Shown piece by piece: positions 1 to 6,434 of a DNA stretch of 7,224 nt. The notes under the pieces are model-generated. The model was not told where the DNA came from. It worked only from the letters and a program-made list of their open reading frames with translations, and did no database searches. Position 1 is the first letter of the stretch; every line of letters starts with the position of its first letter. The translations under genes and the position numbers were made by a program. The stretch spans positions 1 to 7,224 of the forward strand of contig JASHUO010000344.1 in NCBI GenBank assembly GCA_030039975.1. The letters run 5' to 3'. The DNA comes from Alphaproteobacteria bacterium (lineage in GTDB: Bacteria; Pseudomonadota; Alphaproteobacteria; ATCC43930; CGMCC-115725).

Positions 1-1778
1 GTGTCGCCGGTACGCCACGCTTCGTAGAGAATGTTCGCTCTTTCGGCCGCGTCGGCCCCCACAGCACGGCGCTTTAGGTCGGGTAGAATCTGTTGGGCGG
101 CACCGGTCCGTAGACGCTCGATTGCCTCCCGCAGCCGGCTCGACCGTGCGCGCGGCTTGCCGGCGAGGTTGGACGCGAGAAAGATTTCGAAATCGAGTTG
201 CTCGAGAGCTGAGAGATGCCGCGACGCTTCGACGCGATCGCCGTAATCGCCGGTTTCCAGGCGATCAAGCCACAGACCAATCTCGCGCTCGAGCTGGTCG
301 AGCTGTTGCTCGACGGACCGACGCTCCCAGGAGGCACCCCATCGCAGGGCCTCGCGAATGCTGGCAAGTCGGACCTTCGCCAAATGTGAGATCCGTGCGG
401 CAACCAATTGATGAAGGTTTTCCGGCGTGTCGCCCGTTCCCCGGTAGTCGGTCTCTTCGGCCCATGCGGCGAATTGTTCGAGGAAGAGAGGATTTCCCTT
501 CGACCCGCGGACCGCGATCTCGGCGACACCAGGAAAGGGCATCAGGCGCAGCGCCATACGCTCTGCGGCCGGCACAGGCAACGGTTGCAGCTCGATTTCG
601 ACGATTGGGTTCAAGCGCTTCACAAGCGGGCGACCGGTTGGACGCGCGATCAATAGGATGAGGATCGCCCGTGACGACAAAGCGTCCAAGAGCCGCGTGA
701 CGAAGACAATGCTTTCCGGATCGGCCCAATGGAGGTCGTCCAGAACGACGACGTCGATCTGCTCGGAACTGATCCGGGCGATCACTGAGTCAAGGAGGAC
801 CTCGGTCGTGATCCGATCGGTCGGAAGATCTGCCCATCGACCGGCAAAGGCTGCAACGTCACCACCGAAAAGGCTGAAGTTCGCCACCATCGCTCGGAGG
901 TCCGAATGCCGTCGCCGCCACTCTCTGACGAGGCGCGTCTTGCCGCATCCCGCCTCAGCGACGACCGCGACGCGGCTATGCTTGGTCCGACTCTCCCGAT
1001 AGCTCGTATCGAGCAAAGCCAGCTCCATTGCTCTACCGGTAAAGGGGCTCCTATCGGCAATTTCGGCATGATCGAGAGCCGATGGCCGTCTATGGTCGAG
1101 GAGCCGGTAACCCTGGCGCGCTGCGCCGTGCAGCATGCGCCGAGGCACGCAGACGAAGTGCTCCCAATGGCGATTGGTCTCGGTCACCGCATCCGAGCAC
1201 AAGAGCACGTTATCCGGCTCGAAATTGAATATGGCGCGAGCCGTGGTATTTGAAATTGCCGGCCGATCATATGCGTCAAACGGTACGACATACTGATCGA
1301 CCCAGATCCCCCAGCGAAAGTGCCTGGTCGGATCCCCATCGATCCGGCGCAAGCTCGCGTCGAGGTTCCGCTCGAGCTCCAGCGCGCATAAGAAGGAACT
1401 ACGCAGACCCCTCATTGTCCAAACAAGCCAGCCATGGGTCGGGATCGCGCAAGGGGAACCCATATTTGTTTCCCCCAGCGCCTCGTGGAACGCCGTCGCT
1501 ATGGCGTGCAAAGCGTTCTGTGGCGCAAGCTCGGAGATGAAGCGCAGCATGATTGCGCTTGCGCCTATGAGCCGATAGTCCGCGCCTTCAGAAGGCTCTG
1601 CGCAAAGCGGTACGATCTGCCATTCGGTCCGTTCCAGGGGGTGATCGCCCAGCCAACGTGCGCAGCTCGGACAGTGGGAACGCTTCGCCGGCCATTCACG
1701 TCGGCAGGTCGGGCAAAATCGGTATCTGTAGACGATCGGCTCAGCATGCACGTCGATTTCCCGCGCCTCGTTCCTCAT
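1..1778 (-). CDS. Zinc ribbon, degenerate cyclase domain and AAA/STAND-type ATPase (3' end cut off)
   Basis: This frame is stop-free from the ATG at 1778 to the left edge, giving 592 codons with the C-terminus missing. Residues 22-39 form a CPTC...CPSC zinc ribbon. Residues about 45-240 follow the layout of a class III adenylate/guanylate cyclase domain: FRWGIWVD sits where LRIGIHTG is usual, ISNTTAR where VNLAAR is, and VLLCSDAV where VLVSEAT is, ending in GYRLL. The two metal-binding aspartate motifs are not recognisable, so I expect no cyclase activity. A linker SPFTGRAMELALL leads to a P-loop ATPase with Walker A AEAGCGKT (G279-K280-T281) and Walker B VVVLDDLHWAD (D347-D348), then LLIARP. 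The rest is helical. Proteins with this layout are usually signalling or regulatory ATPases in the cytoplasm, and the C-terminus often carries TPR-like repeats, which cannot be seen here. No good ribosome site precedes 1778; a GTG at 1829 is an alternative start. It is probably the last visible gene of the minus-strand operon. Confidence 0.85.
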   Translation of the reverse strand, partial: MRNEAREIDVHAEPIVYRYRFCPTCRREWPAKRSHCPSCARWLGDHPLERTEWQIVPLCAEPSEGADYRLIGASAIMLRFISELAPQNALHAIATAFHEALGETNMGSPCAIPTHGWLVWTMRGLRSSFLCALELERNLDASLRRIDGDPTRHFRWGIWVDQYVVPFDAYDRPAISNTTARAIFNFEPDNVLLCSDAVTETNRHWEHFVCVPRRMLHGAARQGYRLLDHRRPSALDHAEIADRSPFTGRAMELALLDTSYRESRTKHSRVAVVAEAGCGKTRLVREWRRRHSDLRAMVANFSLFGGDVAAFAGRWADLPTDRITTEVLLDSVIARISSEQIDVVVLDDLHWADPESIVFVTRLLDALSSRAILILLIARPTGRPLVKRLNPIVEIELQPLPVPAAERMALRLMPFPGVAEIAVRGSKGNPLFLEQFAAWAEETDYRGTGDTPENLHQLVAARISHLAKVRLASIREALRWGASWERRSVEQQLDQLEREIGLWLDRLETGDYGDRVEASRHLSALEQLDFEIFLASNLAGKPRARSSRLREAIERLRTGAAQQILPDLKRRAVGADAAERANILYEAWRTGD

Positions 1779-1985
1779 GGGTGAGTGCCGCCGCGAGGCA
1801 TCATCACGCGACTTACATCGGGGACGCACGCGCTGTAATCCGAAAGCGTTCGCTGCGGGCGGTGAGCGACCCGAAATCTTGTTTTCGACCGCTGCGTCGC
1901 AGAAGCCGCCAATGTTGGGCTTCGCTCCATTGCCATTGCCAAAACCTCTGTCGCTCAGCAGATCAACTGGCGAACCGTGTTCCTC

Positions 1986-2225
1986 TCAATGAGGCTGGTG
2001 CCCTTCAAGCCGCGTCAGGAGCTCCTCTTCCAGCCAAGCCCGACGTTGTTTCAATCGCCTGACCTGGACCTCGAGACTATCGAGCACCCCGACGATCGCC
2101 CTGTACTCGTGACACAGCGCGTCAAAGCGCCGGCTTCTGGTTGCCATATCGCGTACGGTCTCCTCATCCTCGGAGAAGCGTGTCAGCAATGAGTGGATGC
2201 GTTCGACCATTCCGTTGGTTCCCAT
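1986..2225 (-). CDS. YdcH/DUF465-like small coiled-coil protein
   Basis: This 79-residue protein is very rich in Arg, Glu and Leu. It shows the pattern of the YdcH/DUF465 family: a helix with RRFDALCHEYRAIVGVLDSL (a D/R..F..L..EY pattern), then LKQRRAWLEEELLTRL, which matches the family's LKK.RL.LKDEI...L end. Two antiparallel helices forming a coiled coil are expected, and no membrane segment is seen. The biochemical role of the family is not established. It starts 15 nt after the stop of the DUF6062-like gene, so it is probably co-transcribed. A second in-frame ATG (Met6) at 2210 is a possible start. The 207 nt between its stop and the next gene remain open in the same frame. Family assignment is by eye from the motif pattern. 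Confidence 0.72.
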   Translation of the reverse strand: MGTNGMVERIHSLLTRFSEDEETVRDMATRSRRFDALCHEYRAIVGVLDSLEVQVRRLKQRRAWLEEELLTRLEGHQPH

Positions 2226-2240
2226 TTACTCAGCCCTGAT

Positions 2241-3170
2241 TCATTGGCCGGCATCCTTGTTGTTCGAGAAGGCGTGCAGCAAAGACCCGGAGGACTCCGG
2301 CCATCCGCATCCATGGATCTCCGGATTCCGCTGTGAAGAATGCGGCGGTTCCGACGAGCGCCTTGGCTCGTTGATCAGGGCTAGGAGCGGTCGCCAACCG
2401 CTCATCCAACCGATGGCCGTCAGCAGCGCGCCAGAGTCCTGCGGCGCCTCGCTACCACGATTCTCCCAGATGAAGGACCGGCTCAGATTTCTCACACGCG
2501 CAGCGGTTGTCGCCAGCAGATGATGGACGCGTTCAAAGCGGTCTGGGCTGATCCGCTCGCTACATTCAATCAGGTGCTGGCGGCACAGCATCTCTACGCC
2601 GCCACCGCTGCACAGGCCACAGACCGTGTCCCGCCAATAATCCTGATACCGCAGCGCTAATCCGAGCAGCTGGTCGGTACACTGCCCCTGTTCGATCAGG
2701 CCGGCCCTGGGCATACAGCCGGCGGCTCGATAGATGCGCATCGCGCACATGATACAAGGGCCCTTCGGTCGTAGTTGACGGGCAAAGCGAAGAGCCTTGA
2801 AAGGTCCGAATGTCGGGATTCTGGCCAAGCAACAATCGAGCAGGTCTTCATAGAGAATGGCGGGGTCCAGCAGATAGCCGGGTCGGAACGACATATCGAC
2901 GGCCAAGGCTGCCCAGGCGTGGCGCTCGCAGAGGCCCCAACCGCGACGGAGAGCCCATCGAGTGTGCACATTCATGATGCTGCCTTGTATGAACCAGTAG
3001 AGGTAGTGCACCTCGCCGCTCGACAGCGGCCAAAAGGCGATGCGACGGAGCTCCGGATCGTCGTACTGACCCGAGCTGAAGCCCTTTCGCCATCGCATCG
3101 CTCGTTCCGCGTAAGGCTCAAGATCGGGACGAGACAGTTGGCTTGTCACCATTAGCTTCCCGATGCGCAT
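2241..3170 (-). CDS. DUF6062-like Cys/His-rich protein
   Basis: The protein has 309 residues from the first ATG. Its motif order matches what I know of DUF6062: GLCERHAW (C81, H84), ILYEDLL (105-111), CIMC (C139, C142), CGLC (C184, C187), LCRQHL (C196, H199), then SFIWENR and a helical segment. The Cys and His pairs suggest bound zinc or redox-active thiols; function is unknown. The family normally opens with a CPxC pair, but here the aligned position reads WPLS (47-50), so both cysteines are absent. The start is uncertain. M1 (3170) and M7 (3152) both overlap the end of the HEAT gene, by 53 and 35 nt; a GGGAAG lies just upstream of M7 and of a GTG at 3149; M25 (3098) would avoid overlap. The C-terminal 45 residues are polar and look disordered. 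Context: second gene of the minus-strand run. Confidence 0.8.
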   Translation of the reverse strand: MRIGKLMVTSQLSRPDLEPYAERAMRWRKGFSSGQYDDPELRRIAFWPLSSGEVHYLYWFIQGSIMNVHTRWALRRGWGLCERHAWAALAVDMSFRPGYLLDPAILYEDLLDCCLARIPTFGPFKALRFARQLRPKGPCIMCAMRIYRAAGCMPRAGLIEQGQCTDQLLGLALRYQDYWRDTVCGLCSGGGVEMLCRQHLIECSERISPDRFERVHHLLATTAARVRNLSRSFIWENRGSEAPQDSGALLTAIGWMSGWRPLLALINEPRRSSEPPHSSQRNPEIHGCGWPESSGSLLHAFSNNKDAGQ

Positions 3171-4146
3171 TTGATGCCGCCCGCGCCGCGACCCGAAAGA
3201 GCGCGCGGACAGTCCGAGCTCTTACCAAACCCAGCTCTGCGTCTGCCGTGCCACTTTGCAAAACTTCTTCAATGATCGGCTTCGCTCTGTCGAAGTGCTT
3301 GAGCAGCGAATCCTCGATCTCCTCGCTGAGCGGCCAATCGGCGGAAGCAAGCAGACTGATGAGGCGGCGAACGGCGGCGCCGACTTTCGCGCTCTCAGTG
3401 CTGTACTTGACGAAAATCTGGCACGCCAGCACCGCGTTCCATTCGTCCTGATCTTCGGTCAAGCGGCAGAGGGTGGGCCAGTCCGGGTCTGGTGGGGCAC
3501 CGAACTCGGCGTAGAGCCGCAAGGCGCTCCGCCGTTGGCGCGTGCTCGACACCGGTTCCCGTTCATCAGCGGCGAGGTGCGGGCTGGCAGCTGTCAACAA
3601 GGCCGGTCGGGTTTGCGCCCCGAGACTGCGGATCGCCGCCTCCGCGGCGGACCGCGTGAAATCTTCGGCCAAGGCTCTGATGAAATAGGGCAGGGCCTCG
3701 ATACGCCTCAGCGCGCCAAGCGTGTCCACGACGCCTGCCAGCGGCGCGAGCCGATCAGCCAGCTGCAAGAGGAGGGGGACGACCCCGCGATCGCGGGAAG
3801 TTGCGACGGCCCGTGCGGCGGCATTGATCACGGCCTCTTCGCCGGTTCGTTCGACGGGATCGGCAATGGCGCGAGAGGCGCTCAGATAGTCTATCAGAAC
3901 GTCGTCAGCGTGGAGTTGCGCCAGCGCCTCCACGGCACGTCGCCGCGTTTCGTAGAGCCCGCTTGGTTCCCGATTGAACAGAATCGCGCGGAGCGCCGGA
4001 ACCGCGCGTCGTCCGCAGACGACAGCGTCAACGACGCCCAGGTCGCCGTCATGCAAAGAGGTGAGCCTGACAATCGCGCGAGCGACATCATCTGGCAGCG
4101 ACGCTGCCGCAAGAGCGTGCTTTGGATGGTCTGATCTACCGTCCAT
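3118..4146 (-). CDS. HEAT-repeat protein
   Basis: This 342-residue, almost all-helical protein is made of repeating helix pairs rich in Ala, Leu and Arg, typical of HEAT or PBS-lyase HEAT-like repeats. Examples are AVPALRAILF followed by RRRAVEALAQL, then GVVPLLLQLAD, EALPYFIRALAEDF followed by SAAEAAIRSLG, and NAVLACQIFVKYS. Such solenoids act as cytoplasmic scaffolds; no catalytic motif, signal peptide or membrane segment is seen. The start is well supported: GGGGAG (4158-4153) sits 6 nt before the ATG. It is the first gene of the minus-strand operon, 58 nt downstream of a conserved leader element (4205-4275). Its stop lies inside the 5' end of the next gene, which suggests translational coupling. 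The ligand or partner cannot be read from the sequence. Confidence 0.85.
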   Translation of the reverse strand: MDGRSDHPKHALAAASLPDDVARAIVRLTSLHDGDLGVVDAVVCGRRAVPALRAILFNREPSGLYETRRRAVEALAQLHADDVLIDYLSASRAIADPVERTGEEAVINAAARAVATSRDRGVVPLLLQLADRLAPLAGVVDTLGALRRIEALPYFIRALAEDFTRSAAEAAIRSLGAQTRPALLTAASPHLAADEREPVSSTRQRRSALRLYAEFGAPPDPDWPTLCRLTEDQDEWNAVLACQIFVKYSTESAKVGAAVRRLISLLASADWPLSEEIEDSLLKHFDRAKPIIEEVLQSGTADAELGLVRARTVRALFRVAARAASNAHREANGDKPTVSSRS

Positions 4147-4204
4147 TCGTTTCTCCCCATTGCCAAAGCCGCCGAAGGCAAGGCGGGCGCCCTATCGAGA
4201 CGCG

Positions 4205-4275
4205 CTCCCGCGGTGCCCGGAGGCGGTGCAGGAGTCATCAGCCACGACGGCGGTTATGGGGAACTCCATCCCCCG
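4205..4275 (-). ncRNA. Conserved leader RNA element, copy C (HEAT operon)
   Basis: Read on the minus strand, this element carries the same ordered blocks as the two plus-strand copies: TGGAGT (4268-4263), AACCGC (4255-4250) and GCTGATGACTCCT (4242-4230). A hairpin GGGGA/TCCCC (4273-4269 with 4262-4258) presents GGAG in its loop. GGAGT (4267-4263) can pair with ACTCC (4235-4231). A small hairpin GCC/GGC (4251-4249 with 4243-4241) lies between. CTCC could instead pair with a second GGAG at 4208-4205, 22 nt further on, although the inner part of that stem is weaker than in the other copies. The HEAT gene starts 58 nt downstream. It is probably a cis-acting regulatory leader (riboswitch-like); the ligand is unknown. 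Confidence 0.72.
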
Positions 4276-4308
4276 GAGCAGAACGGCACGCTCCGGATGC
4301 GATAGGAA

Positions 4309-4336
4309 AGCTTACACGGCCGCGGACGCGGCGCAA
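4309..4336 (-). promoter_or_regulatory. Candidate promoter of the HEAT operon
   Basis: On the minus strand TTGCGC (4336-4331) and TAAGCT (4314-4309) are separated by 16 nt. Transcription would start near 4302, about 28 nt before leader element C. The match to the housekeeping consensus is partial, so this rests mainly on position. Confidence 0.28.
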
Positions 4337-4375
4337 GCCCGGTCACGGCGCCGCGTGTCGCCGCGCGCAAAACTG

Positions 4376-4405
4376 TTACTCGGCTGGGAAGCCTGGCGGT
4401 ATAGT
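4376..4405 (+). promoter_or_regulatory. Candidate phnF promoter and PhnF operator
   Basis: TATAGT (4400-4405) is a plausible -10 box, with a poor -35 candidate TTACTC (4376-4381) 18 nt upstream. The -10 lies in GGTATAG (4398-4404), the core of the TGGTATAGACCA site known for PhnF of Mycobacterium smegmatis. The second half of the palindrome is not well conserved here. If real, PhnF would repress its own gene by covering the -10 box. The start codon is about 50 nt downstream. Confidence 0.3.
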
Positions 4406-4456
4406 GGCCCCCGAGGAGAGTCTGGCGGCCCTGATTGGGAGATTGGACCGGCACAG

Positions 4457-5254
4457 ATGCTCGATCCGGAAAAACGCCTGACGTTGTGGCGGCAGATCGC
4501 GGATCGGCTGGCCGAGGAGGTGACGGCAGGTCGCTTCGGCGACGGTCGTTTGCCCACCGAACCACAGCTCGCGGCGCGCTTTGGTGTCAACCGCCACACC
4601 ATTCGGCGCGCCATCGGTGTGCTTGCGGACCAGGGGCTGATAACGGTCGAGCAAGGCCTCGGCACCTTCGTCGCTAGACATCTGGAGTATGTCCTGGGGC
4701 GGCGGCCGCGCTTCGACGCCGATCTGCGAAGCCAGGGCCGCGAGCCTGGCCGTTGCGTGCTTTCGGTTGCGACCATCGAGGCCGATCCTGCGACAGCGCG
4801 CGATCTGCGCCTCAACCGCAGCGCCCCGGTGCTGCAAATCGAAATGATCGCCTACGCCGACGGCGTTGCAGTGAGCTATGGTATCCACAGTTTTCCCGCC
4901 AGGCGCTTTGCGGCGCTGCCGAATGCCTTTGCCGACACCAACTCCATCACCGCCGCCCTCGTCCGTTGCGGCGTAACCGACCACACCCGCGAGGTAACAC
5001 GTCTCTTGACGCGTTTGCCAAGTGAACGCGAGGCGCGATACCTCGAGCAGGCGCTGAGCCGGCCGGTGCTCCAAGCAGAGGCGATAAACGCCGATTTGGC
5101 GAACGTGCGGATCCAACGATCGCTCGTGGTTTTTGCTGGCGACCGGGTCCAGTTCCGGCTGGCCGGCGGCAGCACGGGGGAAACCATTGGGAGGCCCGGA
5201 TCAGGGGCTCAGCCCGCCAATCGCCGCCCGTCGCCGGCAATAATCGGAGGCTGA
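4457..5254 (+). CDS. phnF: PhnF-like GntR/UTRA transcriptional regulator
   Basis: This 265-residue protein is a GntR-family repressor of the HutC/UTRA branch. Residues 8-75 form the winged helix-turn-helix: LWRQIADRLAEEV, LPTEPQLAARFGVNRHTIRR, and wing GLGTFVA. Residues about 84-236 form the UTRA ligand-binding domain, with ADGVAVSYGIHSFPARRF, SITAALVRCGV and FAGDRVQF, which resemble PhnF of phosphonate (C-P lyase) clusters. It would bind DNA as a dimer and be released by a small ligand, classically linked to phosphonate or phosphate metabolism. The frame extends upstream to 3974, but that part is antisense to the HEAT gene; ATG 4457 matches the family N-terminus. Ribosome binding is weak (GGGAG is about 15 nt upstream). 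The last 25 residues are a Pro/Gly/Arg-rich tail. No phn gene is present in the window, so its target here is unclear. Confidence 0.85.
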   Translation: MLDPEKRLTLWRQIADRLAEEVTAGRFGDGRLPTEPQLAARFGVNRHTIRRAIGVLADQGLITVEQGLGTFVARHLEYVLGRRPRFDADLRSQGREPGRCVLSVATIEADPATARDLRLNRSAPVLQIEMIAYADGVAVSYGIHSFPARRFAALPNAFADTNSITAALVRCGVTDHTREVTRLLTRLPSEREARYLEQALSRPVLQAEAINADLANVRIQRSLVVFAGDRVQFRLAGGSTGETIGRPGSGAQPANRRPSPAIIGG

Positions 5255-5289
5255 TGCATTCGAGAAATTGGCTGACGATACGCGCTGTT

Positions 5290-5313
5290 GGGACAGTGCC
5301 GCTTGTTTGTCCC
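5290..5313 (+). terminator. Possible hairpin after phnF
   Basis: GGGACA (5290-5295) and TGTCCC (5308-5313) are a perfect inverted repeat with a 12-nt loop, 36 nt after the phnF stop. The following GATTCTT is only a weak T-tract. It may end phnF transcription. It also overlaps the candidate -35 box of the next unit and could be an operator instead. Confidence 0.2.
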
Positions 5314-5331
5314 GATTCTTATGACTACATG
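5303..5331 (+). promoter_or_regulatory. Candidate promoter ahead of leader copy A
   Basis: TTGTTT (5303-5308) and TACATG (5326-5331) are 17 nt apart, which would start transcription near 5338, just at the beginning of leader element A. The -10 match is weak. A perfect 10-bp palindrome, GCTCATGAGC (5331-5340), lies at the expected start and could be an operator. Confidence 0.28.
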
Positions 5332-5337
5332 CTCATG

Positions 5338-5406
5338 AGCGGGATGGAGTCCCCCCGAAACCGCTGAAAAGCTGATGACTCCTATCGCAGCTCGCCGCGA
5401 TAGGAG
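5338..5406 (+). ncRNA. Conserved leader RNA element, copy A (first DUF6197-like gene)
   Basis: A 44-nt core (5341-5384) is identical to copy B at all but two positions. GGGA/TCCC (5341-5344 with 5350-5353) makes a hairpin whose loop holds GGAG. GGAGTC (5346-5351) can pair with GACTCC (5377-5382). Between them GCT-GAAA-AGC (5363-5372) forms a hairpin with a GNRA-type loop. Alternatively CTCCTATCG (5379-5387) pairs perfectly over 9 bp with CGATAGGAG (5398-5406). The two pairings exclude each other because both use CTCC, as expected of a switch. The next confident gene starts 268 nt downstream. Confidence 0.75.
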
Positions 5407-5673
5407 GTCGTTTCGCCTTCACTGTCCGACATCTGGTGCGCCGACCTCGACCGCAAGATCGAGCCGGCAACTGCGGCGGCGCGCATCGGTTTCTCCAAGA
5501 CAAGGGGACGTTATCAATGACAGCATCAATAACCACTATCCAACTGCTCACGCGGGCAACCGGGATAGCCCGAGTCAAGCGTCGGCGCAGCAGTGCGACG
5601 CCGGTACTGGTCAGCAGCATCGTCCAGACCAGGTCGAGAGGTGCGGGCTACCGTTCGCGAGTCGGGGGACGCC
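5407..5673 (+). other. Long untranslated or weakly coding leader region
   Basis: No confident gene is seen here. A short frame from ATG 5517 (AAGGGGA about 10 nt upstream) encodes 55 basic residues and ends at 5684, overlapping the next gene start by 11 nt. It may be a leader peptide or chance. I see no transposon ends, tRNA or strong terminator. A stop-free stretch around 5404-5519 lacks a usual start codon. Confidence 0.4.
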
Positions 5674-6123
5674 ATGCCCTTTGACGGAAGGGAGTTGGGG
5701 CGGAACGAGCGCATGCTCTACCAACTCGGCGAGGTCATAGATCTGCTGCGTAGCGAAGACAGATGGTGTCAACACCAAATGAAGACGAGGGACAACCGGC
5801 GCTGCATTTTGGGAGCGCTGATGCATGTTGGGGCGAATGCCGCTGTCGCGGACGCGATTCTTGGCGCCGCCGAGGAAATCACGGGCAAAGCATATCGGGG
5901 CATCGAGGCTTTCAACGATGATCCTGATACCGACCACAGGCTCGTCGTTGCCGTCTTGAATCGCTCGCGCGACCACATAGTGCTCGCAGCGACGCCATTT
6001 TGCTCCGGAGCGGTGCAGAAGAACCGTCGTGCCGGTCGCTCGCGTTTGCGGCCAATGTTCGGAGACGTGACTTTCGCGATGCGAACGACCGCCACGCTTG
6101 CCTTTGCCGGGCGGCTCAAGTAG
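5674..6123 (+). CDS. DUF6197-like protein, paralogue 1
   Basis: This 149-residue protein starts MPFDG. It shows the pattern I associate with DUF6197: VIDLLRSEDRWC (W31, C32), RRCILGALM (C44), EEITGKAY, then FNDDPDTDHRL (N81, D82, D83, T86, H88) and a final helix. This family is small, soluble and of unknown function. Over the first 100 residues about 60 are identical to the gene at 6435 by hand count. After residue 104 the two differ entirely: this copy has a longer basic tail with no similarity to the other. Start choice: GGGGGA lies about 6 nt upstream of ATG 5674, and the paralogue also begins at MPFDG; an in-frame ATG at 5593 is less likely. Its stop is followed after 13 nt by leader copy B. 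Confidence 0.8.
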   Translation: MPFDGRELGRNERMLYQLGEVIDLLRSEDRWCQHQMKTRDNRRCILGALMHVGANAAVADAILGAAEEITGKAYRGIEAFNDDPDTDHRLVVAVLNRSRDHIVLAATPFCSGAVQKNRRAGRSRLRPMFGDVTFAMRTTATLAFAGRLK

Positions 6124-6135
6124 CGTTTGAACCAC

Positions 6136-6203
6136 CGGGGATGGAGTCCCCCCTAAACCGCCGAAAAGCTGATGACTCCTACTGCTGGCTCATGCAGCGG
6201 GAG
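6136..6203 (+). ncRNA. Conserved leader RNA element, copy B (second DUF6197-like gene)
   Basis: The core 6138-6181 matches copy A (5341-5384) at 42 of 44 positions. GGGGA/TCCCC (6137-6141 with 6147-6151) exposes GGAG in a 5-nt loop. GGAGTC (6143-6148) can pair with GACTCC (6174-6179). Alternatively CTCC (6176-6179) pairs with GGAG (6200-6203), reinforced by CTGC/GCAG (6182-6185 with 6194-6197). These inner stem bases differ from copy A yet still pair, which supports the structure. The element begins only 13 nt after the preceding gene. A weak TTGCCT (6098-6103) and TAGCGT (6121-6126), 17 nt apart, could be its own promoter. Confidence 0.75.
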
Positions 6204-6434
6204 GCGTCGCGTTGCCTTTTTCCGAACCGAAGGACGTGCGCCTTGCGCCCGGCTTAACGCCGGTTGCTCTGGTCCGTCGCGTCGCAGCTTCAACCGGCTA
6301 CTACAGAAAGCGGCCACAAGGAGGCATGGCGGCACCGTGGCCGGTAGCTTGGCAATACCGGCGCCACGCGTTGCTTGCGAGCCAGCGCTCGGCCTCATAC
6401 GCGACTGGGAATCGGCTCATCATCGGAGGAGACC
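6204..6434 (+). other. Leader region between element B and the second DUF6197-like gene
   Basis: There is no confident gene. A hairpin CCGGC/GCCGG (6249-6253 with 6259-6263) is present but has no T-tract. A frame from TTG 6212, about 8 nt after the GGGAGG of element B, encodes 77 residues and ends at 6445, overlapping the next gene start by 11 nt. Its product resembles nothing I know. Confidence 0.4.

Noticed and set aside
74..729. Short minus-strand frames at 74-529 and 265-729
   Set aside because: They are in other frames than the long stop-free frame that encodes the Walker A and B motifs.
1790..1985. Possible fourth leader copy on the minus strand (TGATGATGCC near 1805, AATGGAG near 1935)
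   Set aside because: The blocks are imperfect, AACCGC and GACTCC are missing, and the spacing does not fit.
1250..2062. Several plus-strand frames of 70-134 residues
   Set aside because: They are shadows of the minus-strand ATPase and its upstream gap, Arg/Ser/Pro-rich, with no family pattern.
3256..4134. Plus-strand 292-residue open frame
   Set aside because: It is antisense to the HEAT-repeat gene, whose protein has clear repeats and a good ribosome site; the plus-strand product has no recognisable pattern.
3974..4456. N-terminal extension of the PhnF-like protein
   Set aside because: It runs antisense to the HEAT gene and across leader element C. The family N-terminus matches ATG 4457.
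5375..5740. Frames beginning at the ATG inside GCTGATGACTCCT (5375 and 6172)
   Set aside because: Both leader copies contain this ATG, but the products diverge at once and share nothing; the ATG belongs to the conserved RNA sequence. Copy C does not support coding either.
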